A stretch of 20,628 nucleotides of DNA, taken from JBEKZD01 sp050013395 (GTDB taxonomy: Bacteria; Verrucomicrobiota; Verrucomicrobiia; Palsa-1439). A model generated the notes under the pieces. The model ran no database searches and had not been told where the DNA came from. It was given only the letters and a program-made list of their open reading frames with translations. The stretch's first letter is position 1; every line of letters begins with the position of its first letter. Of this stretch, positions 13,542-20,628 are shown in pieces. The translations under genes were made by a program, and so were the position numbers. The DNA lies in contig JBEKFI010000050.1 of NCBI GenBank assembly GCA_050013395.1, positions 1-20,628 on the forward strand, read 5' to 3'.

Positions 13542-14603
13542 CTACTCAAAGAGAGGCTGTTGCGCAGGGAATGGCCGACGGAATGCGGCGGCGGAGAGTG
13601 TCGGTTCGGACTTGTCGATACCGGTTTTGCGGCAGGCGGCGTGGAACAGCGCGGAGAGTTGTTTGGCGAAGATCCCTTTCCCGCGCATGCGGGAGCCGAA
13701 GTTCGAGTCGTTGAGTTTACCGCCGCGAATCGCCCGGATCGCGGCAAGCACCTTCTCTTTGCGCTCGGGCATGTGCTGGGTCAGCCATTCTTCAAACAGC
13801 GGCCCGACCGCGTACGGCAGACGCACGGGAACGAAACAGGCGAATTGCGCGCCGGCGTTCGCGACCGCAGAAATGATCGACGGCAATTCGTGATCGGTGA
13901 GGCCGGGAATGACCGGCGCCACCATCACGCCGACCGGAATGTTGGCGCGGGAGAGGGTTTGGATCGCTTCCAGCCGTCGTTTGGGCTGCGCCGTTCGCGG
14001 CTCCAAGATGCGAGCCAGGTCTGCATCAAGGGTGGTGACGGAAAGGAAGACGGCTGCCGCTTGATGCTTGGCGAGTTCCGACAGCAAGTCGATGTCGCGT
14101 GTGACCAGATAATTCTTGGTGATGATGGCGACAGGGTTGCGGAATTCGGCCAGCACTTCGAGACAGCGGCGCGTGATCTTGAGTTTGCGTTCGATGGGCT
14201 GATACGGATCGGTTACGCCGCTCATGGCCAACACCTGCGGCTCCCAGCGTTTCGCGGACAGTTCACGGCGCAACAACTCCGGTGCGTTTTCCTTCACGAG
14301 AATCTTCGTCTCGAAATCCAGGCCTGCCGACATGCCGAGATACTCGTGGTAGGGCCGCGCGTAGCAATAGATGCAACCGTGCTCGCAACCGCGATACGGA
14401 TTGACGCTCGCGCTGAACCCGACATCGGGACTGTCGTTGTAGGTGATGATCGATTGCGACAAATCTTTGAGAAATTTTGTCCGGGGCGACGGCGCTTCCT
14501 CCTCAGTCGATTCGGGATCGCGCTCGTAGGAAATGGACTCGAAGCGGTTGGGCGGGTTGCCAGCCGCGCCGCGTCCGCGAACCACATGCGAGTGACTCTT
14601 CAT
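13542..14603 (-). CDS. PA0069-family radical SAM protein (SplB-like)
   Basis: 353 residues. The radical SAM iron-sulfur motif CxxxCxxC is RGCEHGCIYC (Cys73, Cys77, Cys80), inside the block NPYRGCEHGCIYCYARPYH. Also present are the N-terminal VRGRGAAGNPPNRFE motif typical of the PA0069 family, MSGVTDPYQPIERKL, and a C-terminal region with SRMRGKG. The family is related to spore photoproduct lyase by sequence, but its substrate is not established. ATG 14603 has a GGAG ribosome-binding site six bases upstream. The 3' end is also present as a diverged fragment at 10971-11242. Confidence 0.92.
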   Translation of the reverse strand: MKSHSHVVRGRGAAGNPPNRFESISYERDPESTEEEAPSPRTKFLKDLSQSIITYNDSPDVGFSASVNPYRGCEHGCIYCYARPYHEYLGMSAGLDFETKILVKENAPELLRRELSAKRWEPQVLAMSGVTDPYQPIERKLKITRRCLEVLAEFRNPVAIITKNYLVTRDIDLLSELAKHQAAAVFLSVTTLDADLARILEPRTAQPKRRLEAIQTLSRANIPVGVMVAPVIPGLTDHELPSIISAVANAGAQFACFVPVRLPYAVGPLFEEWLTQHMPERKEKVLAAIRAIRGGKLNDSNFGSRMRGKGIFAKQLSALFHAACRKTGIDKSEPTLSAAAFRRPFPAQQPLFE

Positions 14604-14750
14604 CAAGCTCCAATTCTTCCACGGCCTTGCGCGCGCCGACGGCCATGACGTCGTATTTGAAGGAAGCCATCGGTTTCATCGAAAGTATAAGCAGTCGACA
14701 GCAATTTGGAAGCTTAGTACAACTTTTCACAAATACGCCAAGGAAACGGC

Positions 14751-14855
14751 ACCCACCCCTATCCCCTCCAAGGAGGGGAATCGGACGGTATCGGTATCCC
14801 TCCCACGGAGGGGTGGCCGCAGCCGCTGTCGTGTGCGGGCGCGGACGGGGTGGGT
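14751..14855. repeat. Hairpin-rich repeat with ACCCACCCC/GGGGTGGGT ends
   Basis: The outer 9-bp inverted repeat is ACCCACCCC (14751-14759) and GGGGTGGGT (14847-14855). Inside are CCCCTCC/GGAGGGG with a 2-nt loop (14763-14778) and CCCTCC/GGAGGG with a 3-nt loop (14798-14812). It lies in the 367-bp divergent region between the radical SAM gene and the DUF4139 gene. The sequence family differs from the GTAG doublets, but the architecture (short hairpins within terminal inverted repeats) suggests another non-autonomous dispersed repeat. The rest of this intergenic region shows only a possible promoter near 14908-14936. Confidence 0.55.
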
Positions 14856-14907
14856 CCATCGCGGATACGTGAGCCGATTTATGAAACGGGGCACCCAGCG
14901 CAAAAAA

Positions 14908-14936
14908 TTGCTCAACGCGCGGAACTTTGGTAGGCT
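14908..14936 (+). promoter_or_regulatory. Weak candidate promoter for the DUF4139 gene
   Basis: TTGCTC (14908-14913) and TAGGCT (14931-14936) are 17 bp apart and about 35 bp upstream of the ATG at 14971. The -10 match is poor, so this is a tentative call. Confidence 0.22.
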
Positions 14937-14970
14937 TTCGGTGTCCGACACTCAGAACAGGAGACCAATC

Positions 14971-16443
14971 ATGATCAACGGACGCAAACTTGCAGCCATT
15001 CTGACCGCCATGTTGTTAATCAAAGCCAGCCTCGCCCCCGACAGGGCTATCGCCGCAGCCGAGGCACAGGGAAAACCAGAGGAGGGCGTCGCGCTCACCA
15101 TTTACAACCAGAACTTCGGCGTCGTCCGCGAGCGGCGCAAAGTCAACGTCGCCGAGAAGCTGGGCACGATCCGTTTCACCGACGTTGCCGCGCAGATCGA
15201 CGGCACCAGCGTCAGCTTCAAGTCGCTCACCGATCCCGGCGCCAAGGTGCTGGAGCAGAACTACGAGTACGACCTCGTCTCGGCGGACAAGCTGTTGCAG
15301 AAGTACATCGACAAGCCGATCACCGTGCTCACGAAGGACGGCTCGCGTTACTCGGGCAACCTGCTCAGCTTCGATGGCAACCAGCTCGTCATCCGCCAGT
15401 ACGGCGAGAAGGGCGATCTGGCGATGGTCCAGCGCGGCGACAACGTCAAAGACATCGAGTTCAGCGCGTTGCCTGAAGGACTGATTACCAAGCCGACGCT
15501 CGTCTGGAAACTGACGACGGAGAAAACCGGCGAGCAACTTGTTGAAATCGCCTATCAAACCGCCGGCATCAACTGGCAGTCCGACTACAACGCCGTGCTC
15601 AACGCCAAAGACACCGCACTTGACCTCGGCGGTTGGGTCACGATCAACAACCAATCGGGCGCGACTTACAAGGACGCGAAGCTCAAGCTCATCGCGGGCG
15701 ATGTACGGCGCATTCAGCCGCCGCAGACTATGCCGATGTCCGGAATAGCGAGACGCGGGATGGTGGCCGGTGAAGGCGGTTTCGAGGAGAAAGCGTTCTT
15801 CGAATACCACCTCTACACGTTGGGCCGTCCCACGACCGTCGCCAACAACCAGACCAAGCAGATCGAATTGCTCAAGACGGCTGACGTTCCGGTGGAGAAA
15901 GTGTACCTCTACGAAGGCGCGCCGCAATTCCGCTGGTACGGCGGCCTCGTCACCGATGCCGGTTACGGCAGCGAGGGAGGCAACAAAAAGGTCAACGTCA
16001 TCATCGAGGTCAAGAACTCGCAGGACAACCACATGGGCATGCCGTTGCCCAAGGGCAAAGTCCGCCTCTACAAACGCGATCCTGCCGATGCTTCATTGGA
16101 ATTCATCGGCGAAGACCAGATCGACCACACGCCCAAGGACGAGACGGTGCGGCTGCACATCGGCGACGCGTTCGACATCGTCGGCGAACGCAAACGCACC
16201 AACTTCAGCACGGACAGCGCCCGTCACGTCATGATCGAGAGTTTCGAGATTCGAGTGCGGAACCACAAAGACGAGGCCGTCGAGGTCCTCGTCAAGGAAC
16301 CGCTCTATCGCTGGAACAACTGGGAGATCACCGAATCGAGCCACAAATGGACGAAGTACGATTCCAGCACGATCCACTTCCCCGTCCAGGTCGCCAAAGA
16401 CGGCGAGCAGGTGATCACCTACACCGTGCGGTACACGTGGTAA
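14971..16443 (+). CDS. Secreted DUF4139 domain-containing protein
   Basis: 490 residues with a signal peptide (KLAAILTAMLLIKAS, cleavage near AIAAAEA). ATG 14971 has an AGGAG ribosome-binding site seven bases upstream; the frame upstream to 14833 covers repeat sequence. The family blocks are LTIYNQNFGVVRERRKVN, VLEQNYEYDLVSADKLLQKY followed by IDKP, a small SLLSFDGNQLVI-like barrel segment, AYQTAGINWQSDYN, and C-terminal KGKVRLYKRD with VLVKEPLYRWNNWEI. DUF4139 proteins are widespread, beta-rich and exported; no biochemical role is established that I can name. The next gene starts about 110 bp downstream. Confidence 0.85.
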   Translation: MINGRKLAAILTAMLLIKASLAPDRAIAAAEAQGKPEEGVALTIYNQNFGVVRERRKVNVAEKLGTIRFTDVAAQIDGTSVSFKSLTDPGAKVLEQNYEYDLVSADKLLQKYIDKPITVLTKDGSRYSGNLLSFDGNQLVIRQYGEKGDLAMVQRGDNVKDIEFSALPEGLITKPTLVWKLTTEKTGEQLVEIAYQTAGINWQSDYNAVLNAKDTALDLGGWVTINNQSGATYKDAKLKLIAGDVRRIQPPQTMPMSGIARRGMVAGEGGFEEKAFFEYHLYTLGRPTTVANNQTKQIELLKTADVPVEKVYLYEGAPQFRWYGGLVTDAGYGSEGGNKKVNVIIEVKNSQDNHMGMPLPKGKVRLYKRDPADASLEFIGEDQIDHTPKDETVRLHIGDAFDIVGERKRTNFSTDSARHVMIESFEIRVRNHKDEAVEVLVKEPLYRWNNWEITESSHKWTKYDSSTIHFPVQVAKDGEQVITYTVRYTW

Positions 16444-16509
16444 GTCATCCGCATCAAATTGTGCGCGGGTCTACTGAACGCGACCCGAGGTTGTCAGACA
16501 GCCGTTGAA

Positions 16510-16539
16510 GATTGTGCCTTGATTGTGCCTCTCTAGAAT
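16510..16539 (+). promoter_or_regulatory. Candidate promoter with helically phased direct repeat
   Basis: GATTGTGCCT occurs at 16510-16519 and again at 16521-16530, an 11-bp period that places both copies on the same DNA face. TTGTGC (16512-16517) and TAGAAT (16534-16539) are 16 bp apart and could form a promoter directly upstream of the ATG at 16553, which would give a very short leader. The repeat may be an operator, but there is no regulator gene nearby. Confidence 0.35.
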
Positions 16540-16552
16540 GTTGGGGTAACAA

Positions 16553-19021
16553 ATGGTGCAAGTGAAGCACACTGACTGGATTACAGGAATGATCAAGTGT
16601 CTCGCCTTATTCGTGGCCGCTATGGTCGTTGCTGCTGCACAAGGCGCCTCCCCGCCACGTGTTGCCGTATTAGTCGAGGAAGGACTGCTTCCTGCCGGCG
16701 GCACGCCCGCCTTGCCGTCGTTCAGGATGGTCGAAGCGCTTGCCCGGCACGGCATCCAAGCCCAGGCGCTTTCGGCGGCGGAAATGTCGAATCCTGCCAT
16801 TTTGAACACGCAACGCGTCACGGTGCTGGTTCTGCCGTATGGAAACGCATTTCCTCGACCCGCTTTTAAGAACCTGCGTGCGTTCCACGCGGCAGGCGGA
16901 TGCCTCGTGATGAACGGCGTTCCGTTTTGTCACCCGTGCGACAAGGTGGACGGCAAGTGGAAAGACCTCGGCCACGTCAGTTTCTTCGATCACAATGCCA
17001 GAGGTATCGGCACCGGCGGTTTCGGCGCGTTGCTGGCAAGAGATAGAGATCCTCGTGCTTTGGTTACTGCCAATCCTCTTGGGCTCAAAACGAGTATGTT
17101 GCCCAACGACAATGGCAGCTATCAGTGGCTCGACCCGCGCAGTCTCGCTGGCGAAGATGAAGTCATTCCGTTGGTCAACATCGGTGTCGGCACCGAGTGG
17201 CATCCGGCAGCGGCGCTGATTCGGCATCGCTGCGCGGCATTCCGTGGCGCGCGCGACGTGTGGATTGGGCAGATCGCGCAAGACGTGGACGAATTGAACT
17301 GCTACTTGGCCGAGCAATTGTTGCTGCGCGGCGTTCTTTGGTGCCAACTGGAAAAAGGCGAACTGAGTGCCGATGCTTTCCACACTCAACTTGCGGCGTT
17401 GGACAAGATTCCGAAACCGGAGCCGTTGCCGGCGAACCTGCCCTTTGCTGTCACACCACGGCCTTGGGGCGACACTTATCTACCGAAGTCAAAGCCGCCA
17501 GCACGGAGACTATTGGCCGTTAATGTGCAGCGGTTGAAGCCTGAGGAACGCATCGCTCTGACGTGTTTGCAAGGCCTGACGAGTCGCGAACAGCCGCGCA
17601 TTTGGTTACGGCGTGACCGGGAAGATCAAGCCTGGCTCGACTGGCACAAGGAGAAGGGGTACATCGACGGCTACGAAGTGGTGACGAATTGGACAGGCCT
17701 CTTCAGACAATTTTCCAGCGCATACAAAGGCGCCATTATTCCTGATGCGAAACTATATCGCGGCAATCTGTTGGCGGTGAACGTTGCGGCCTGCGAGAAT
17801 CTGATTATTGCCACGCCGGAATTGGCGGAAAAGCTCGCGTTGCCGGTAAGGATCGATCTGCGCGGCTGGTTCAAGACCTATACCGAAGGGATGCGCTGGG
17901 TGTGGGCAAACTACAAAAACCAGTTGAGCCGGCACCTCTGCAAATACGCGCACCCATCGCTGCTGGAGAAATGCACCTTTGCCTATGACCTGCAATGGCG
18001 GAGCGTGGTCTTCTGGATTGCCGGGCCGCTGGACGAGGGCGAGCCCGGCGCTGACAAACTCGCCGAATGCCGCCTCATGGCGGAGATTTTCGCGGAGATG
18101 GATCCCAATACGGCGATGCTCGGATTTCCTGCCATTCCTCCCCTTGGCGACGGGTTTGGACTTGGTGAACCCGATGGAGTCGCGTTCGCGAGTCGTTATG
18201 CCAAAGGTGTCGTGGGCTCCGATTACCTAGGCAATGTCTGCGTGATGAGTGGCGTGCGTATTGAGCGACTGGAGCAGCCAAAGCAGCCGACACCACCGCC
18301 GCTGGAGGCGGGCCGGATTTACATCGCGCTGGTTATGTCTGACGGCGACAATGAAAACGCCTGGATGGATTTCTTTAAGAAATACTTCAATCATCCTTCC
18401 TACGGCAAATTCCCGCTCGCCTTCGGCATGGGGCCACCGATTCGAGAACTGATGCCCGCTGTGGCGCAGTGGTACTATGAGCATGCCTTACCGCAGACGG
18501 AATTCATCGCCGACGTTTCCGGCGTCGCCTACACCCAGCCGGAAAACTACGGCCTTGCGTACGCCGACCGCGAACGTGTCCTCGCGGGTTTCCTCGAATG
18601 GACCGCGCGCCTGATGCATCCGATGGAAATGCGGACGGTCCGCACGGCACGCGGCGGCGACCCCATCGTGGCCCGCTACGCGAAGGAACTCCCGTTTTGC
18701 CACTCCATTTTTGCAGACATGGGCCATGATGATGAGCGCAATGGTATCGACAAGCTGACCTACTCGCTGCCCGGAGGCATGCCGGTCTTTCGCGCAGTGA
18801 CCGGCGGACGCTACGGCAAGGACGGTTTCCTTCGGGAGGTCCGTGAACAGCTCGGCACGCGCCGACCTGCCTTTGTACACGGCTGGGTCAACTGCTGGAT
18901 CTACGGCCCGGAGGATCTGACCCGCATCTACGAACAGCGCGACTCGAACATGGAATTCGTAACACCATCACAGCTTGCGGCGCTCTACCGCCCAGCGAAG
19001 GAGCGGGGCTGGGTCAAGTAG
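16553..19021 (+). CDS. Secreted GxGYxYP-family protein (putative glycoside hydrolase-related)
   Basis: 822 residues with an N-terminal export signal (MIKCLALFVAAMVVAAAQGA; ATG 16589 is an alternative start). The N-terminal third resembles a glutamine-amidotransferase/ThuA-like fold (RVAVLVEEGL, VTVLVLPYGNAFPRP, FHAAGGCLVMNG). From about residue 310 the sequence matches the GxGYxYP N- and C-terminal domains: RLLAVNVQRLKPEERIAL, CLQGLTSREQPRIWL, YIALVMSDGDNENAW near 590. The hallmark motif is altered to GVAYTQP (657-663). These proteins are found in polysaccharide-degrading Bacteroidota and Verrucomicrobiota; the carbohydrate role is predicted and not proven. The lone position gives no pathway context. 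Confidence 0.8.
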   Translation: MVQVKHTDWITGMIKCLALFVAAMVVAAAQGASPPRVAVLVEEGLLPAGGTPALPSFRMVEALARHGIQAQALSAAEMSNPAILNTQRVTVLVLPYGNAFPRPAFKNLRAFHAAGGCLVMNGVPFCHPCDKVDGKWKDLGHVSFFDHNARGIGTGGFGALLARDRDPRALVTANPLGLKTSMLPNDNGSYQWLDPRSLAGEDEVIPLVNIGVGTEWHPAAALIRHRCAAFRGARDVWIGQIAQDVDELNCYLAEQLLLRGVLWCQLEKGELSADAFHTQLAALDKIPKPEPLPANLPFAVTPRPWGDTYLPKSKPPARRLLAVNVQRLKPEERIALTCLQGLTSREQPRIWLRRDREDQAWLDWHKEKGYIDGYEVVTNWTGLFRQFSSAYKGAIIPDAKLYRGNLLAVNVAACENLIIATPELAEKLALPVRIDLRGWFKTYTEGMRWVWANYKNQLSRHLCKYAHPSLLEKCTFAYDLQWRSVVFWIAGPLDEGEPGADKLAECRLMAEIFAEMDPNTAMLGFPAIPPLGDGFGLGEPDGVAFASRYAKGVVGSDYLGNVCVMSGVRIERLEQPKQPTPPPLEAGRIYIALVMSDGDNENAWMDFFKKYFNHPSYGKFPLAFGMGPPIRELMPAVAQWYYEHALPQTEFIADVSGVAYTQPENYGLAYADRERVLAGFLEWTARLMHPMEMRTVRTARGGDPIVARYAKELPFCHSIFADMGHDDERNGIDKLTYSLPGGMPVFRAVTGGRYGKDGFLREVREQLGTRRPAFVHGWVNCWIYGPEDLTRIYEQRDSNMEFVTPSQLAALYRPAKERGWVK

Positions 19022-19111
19022 TGATTGCAGCGACATGACCTCGAAGTCCCAGACATTGAGTATGTGAGATCGGCTCATTTGTTCAGAAATGCCGCGCACA
19101 AAGGACCGCAA

Positions 19112-19294
19112 TCATTTGCCCTTCTGTAACGCCACAAGTGCTGGTGGCAATTCCCGACTCTGCTCCCGTGCATGTCGGCGCTCGGCTTCGATCTTATACA
19201 TGACTCCCAAGTCGAACTGGCCCTGCGCATCGCCTTGTTCAGCACCTTTCCGCCAGTCAATAGCGTCCTGTTTCGATTTGCAGAGTGGCGTGCC
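19112..19294 (-). pseudogene. Remnant of a Sel1-repeat protein
   Basis: The frame between two stops on the minus strand contains DAIDWRKGAEQGDAQGQFDL followed by GVMYK, a clear single Sel1 repeat (consensus AxxWYRKAAEQGDAxAQFNLGVMY). It continues to QKGK and a TGA at 19112-19114. There is no plausible start codon before the repeat, and an in-frame stop lies immediately upstream (19295-19297). It is most likely the 3' remnant of a larger gene. It occupies the otherwise empty 327-bp gap between the GxGYxYP gene and the HAD gene. Confidence 0.45.
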
Positions 19295-19348
19295 TCATTC
19301 CCGCATTGATTTTGCGGTGGAATGTGAGTTAATGGCCGTCCGATTCCT

Positions 19349-19924
19349 ATGGCAATCAAGGGCGTCATTTTCGACATGGACGGCACTATCACCGCGCCGA
19401 ATCTCGATTTTGCCGGGATCAAGGCGGCGGCGGGCATCGGCGACGTGGATATGCTGGATTATCTGCGCGCGGCGACGGGCGCGGAGTACGAGCGCATTCA
19501 CGGGCTGCTGATGCGATTCGAAAAGAGGGGCGTTGCCAACGCGAAGCTGAACCGTGGGGCGCGCGCGTTGTTGAACGCGCTGGCCAAACAGAGGATTCCA
19601 ACGGCACTGCTGACCCGCAACTCGCGCAGGTCGGTGGACGCCGTTTGCCGCAAACTGAAATTGAAGTTCGACGTGACGGTCACGCGCGAGGACGGCCCGC
19701 ACAAGCCCGCGCCCGAGCCGATCTGGAGGATCGCGAAACGCTGGAAGGCGAAACCGGACGAGTTGCTGATGGTCGGCGATTATAAGTGGGACGTACTCTG
19801 CGCAAAGAACGCCGGCGCGCTGTGCGCCGTTCTGGTCAACGGCGGCGGCGTTCCGGATTGGGCGAAGGATGCGGACTTTATCATCAAGCGGCTGACGGAT
19901 GTGATTGATATTGTTGAAGGATGA
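19349..19924 (+). CDS. HAD-superfamily hydrolase (phosphatase, subclass IA-like)
   Basis: 191 residues. All four HAD motifs are visible: I, FDMDGTI (nucleophile and acid/base aspartates); II, ALLTRN; III, the lysine in HKPAPEP; IV, MVGDYKWDV. The helical cap between motifs I and II is that of small-molecule phosphatases such as phosphoglycolate phosphatase, but the substrate is not predictable. The stop (TGA 19922-19924) lies at the left arm of an inverted repeat that separates it from cutA. HAD, cutA and the following gene are in the same direction with short spacing and may be co-transcribed. Confidence 0.9.
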   Translation: MAIKGVIFDMDGTITAPNLDFAGIKAAAGIGDVDMLDYLRAATGAEYERIHGLLMRFEKRGVANAKLNRGARALLNALAKQRIPTALLTRNSRRSVDAVCRKLKLKFDVTVTREDGPHKPAPEPIWRIAKRWKAKPDELLMVGDYKWDVLCAKNAGALCAVLVNGGGVPDWAKDADFIIKRLTDVIDIVEG

Positions 19925-19930
19925 GGGCGG

Positions 19931-20011
19931 AAGGATGAAGGATGAAGAGCGGCAAAAAGGTTCTCGGGCGGGGAAGAAGAATTCATCCCTCATCCCTCAT
20001 CCTTCATCCTT
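19931..20011. repeat. Inverted repeat with GGATGAA-type arms between the HAD gene and cutA
   Basis: AAGGATGAAGGATGA (19931-19945) and TCATCCTTCATCCTT (19997-20011) are perfect 15-bp complements around a 51-nt loop. Extra TCATCCC units (19983-19996) extend the right arm, so the element is built from tandem heptamer-like GGATGAA units. It lies between the HAD stop and the conserved start of CutA and could act as an RNA hairpin. Confidence 0.6.
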
Positions 20012-20018
20012 TTCATTT

Positions 20019-20324
20019 GTGGTGGGGATGGTGACGTGTTCGTCACGCACAGAAGCACGCAAACTGGCGAGGGCGGTGCTGACAAAGAAGCTGGCGGCAT
20101 GCGTGAACATTTTGGACGGCGCGGAGTCTCACTACTGGTGGCAGGGAAGACTGGAAGCAGCCAAGGAGTGTTTGTTGCTGATCAAAACGACGCAAGCGCA
20201 AACGAAGGCCGTAACACGAGCGATCAGGTCGGCGCACAGTTACATGGTTCCCGAAGTAATCTTCCTGCCCATCATACAAGGAGAGCGAAAGTATCTCAAA
20301 TGGATCGGAGCGTCAGTCAGATGA
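20019..20324 (+). CDS. cutA: CutA1-family protein
   Basis: Small trimeric protein of the CutA1 family, linked in Escherichia coli to divalent-cation tolerance although its molecular function remains unsettled. It carries the family signature: FVVGMVTCSSRTEARKLA, KLAACVNI, SHYWWQGRLE, CLLLIKTT, HSYMVPEVIFLPI and a YLKWI end. The start is uncertain. GTG 20019 or 20022, or ATG 20028, would begin at or just inside the first conserved strand. The frame stays open back through the GGATGAA inverted repeat, so the original start may have been displaced by that repeat. The stop (TGA 20322-20324) overlaps an ATG at 20321 in the frame of the next gene. Confidence 0.85.
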   Translation: MVGMVTCSSRTEARKLARAVLTKKLAACVNILDGAESHYWWQGRLEAAKECLLLIKTTQAQTKAVTRAIRSAHSYMVPEVIFLPIIQGERKYLKWIGASVR

Positions 20325-20335
20325 CGAGCGTCAAT

Positions 20336-20426
20336 GTAGGGGCGCACCTGCGTGTGCGCCCAATCCGATGGGGTTGGCGAATGACCAGACACGCACGTCT
20401 GGGCAGACACATAGGTCTGCCCCTAC
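20336..20426. repeat. GTAG/CTAC-bounded palindromic doublet, copy E
   Basis: GTAG at 20336-20339 and CTAC at 20423-20426 enclose three hairpins: GGGCGCAC/GTGCGCCC (20340-20361), CCAGAC/GTCTGG (20385-20402), and GGGCAGAC/GTCTGCCC (20401-20422). The right part is translated as the beginning of the next gene. The cores differ from copies A-D, but the ends and layout are the same. Confidence 0.65.
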
Positions 20427-20628
20427 TATTGCTTTGGGCAACGTCGGTGGCCCGCGGCGACCGCATCGACAATCTGATCAAGCAGATCGGCAGCACGAAT
20501 GACGAGCAGCGCGCGGACGCGGTGGAGATGCTGACGCAGGTCGGCGGGGCGCGCGTCGAGAAACAGTTTCGCCAGATGTTGGAGTCGAAAAACGCGGAGC
20601 AGCGGCAGATGGCGGTGGTCGGTTTGCT
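20381..20628 (+). CDS. Exported HEAT-repeat-like protein, 5' part only
   Basis: The frame is open from ATG 20381 to the end of the window. The N terminus is a good signal peptide: basic MTRHARLGRH, hydrophobic IGLPLLLLWATSV, then ARGD. The following helices (IDNLIKQIG, DEQRADAVEMLTQVGG, KQFRQMLESKNAEQRQMAVV) have the spacing of HEAT/armadillo-type repeats; a family name is not possible from this fragment. The frame is also open to an ATG at 20321 that overlaps the cutA stop. That longer start would translate all of repeat copy E, so either the repeat was inserted into the 5' end of the gene or the start moved downstream. No strong ribosome-binding site is seen before 20381. Confidence 0.6.
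   Translation, partial: MTRHARLGRHIGLPLLLLWATSVARGDRIDNLIKQIGSTNDEQRADAVEMLTQVGGARVEKQFRQMLESKNAEQRQMAVVGL

Noticed and set aside
14503..14690. Minus-strand frame MASFKYDVMAVGARKAVEEL extending into the radical SAM gene
   Set aside because: It overlaps the confident radical SAM start in another frame and shows no recognisable domain; it may be a leader peptide, but there is no support.
16690..16720. GCCGGCGGCACGCCCGCC segment near the start of the GxGYxYP gene as an inserted repeat
   Set aside because: The dyad is imperfect and the GTAG/CTAC ends are missing; the encoded LLPAGGTPALPS is plausible native sequence without an alignment to test it.

Overview
The window looks like chromosomal DNA of a GC-rich Gram-negative bacterium, most probably Verrucomicrobiota or a close PVC relative. 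The reasons are a SecD-SecF fusion, two secreted proteins ending in PEP-CTERM sorting signals, a T5SS/PEP-CTERM-type repeat protein, a GxGYxYP-type secreted protein, and many GTAG-bounded palindromic repeats. The lineage is an inference from gene content; no rRNA or tRNA gene is visible.

Layout. (1) 1-3028: the 3' part of a secDF fusion gene, then recJ. (2) 3154-5528: a small integron-type gene-cassette array. Three attC-like sites flank a serine hydrolase of the beta-lactamase/esterase fold and a SAM-dependent methyltransferase, followed by a decayed third cassette. No integrase is seen, so it resembles a CALIN (cluster of attC sites lacking an integrase). (3) 5911-8721: rpmB (minus strand), diverging from a glpD-GDPD pair that would release glycerol-3-phosphate from phosphodiesters and oxidise it. 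(4) 8761-14603: a RelE/ParE-like protein, two minus-strand PEP-CTERM genes (an S8 protease and a repeat-rich surface protein) and a PA0069-type radical SAM gene. Between the two PEP-CTERM genes lies a chimeric scar: the 3' end of a second radical SAM gene joined to the 3' half of a second relE-like gene at a 7-bp microhomology. (5) 14971-19021: a secreted DUF4139 protein and a large secreted GxGYxYP protein. (6) 19112-20628: a Sel1-repeat remnant, a HAD phosphatase, cutA, and the start of a secreted HEAT-like protein that runs off the window.

Repeats are the unifying theme. At least five palindromic doublets start with GTAG and end with CTAC (or a near match), the hallmark of REP/BIME elements mobilised by RAYT (TnpA-REP) transposases. 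One sits in frame inside recJ and adds about 21 codons. Another overlaps the start of the last gene and encodes part of its signal peptide. Two further hairpin families lie at 14751-14855 and 19931-20011; the second covers the boundary between the HAD gene and cutA.

The most noteworthy observations are the attC array with matching cassette ends, the REP doublet domesticated inside recJ, and the radical SAM/relE chimeric scar.
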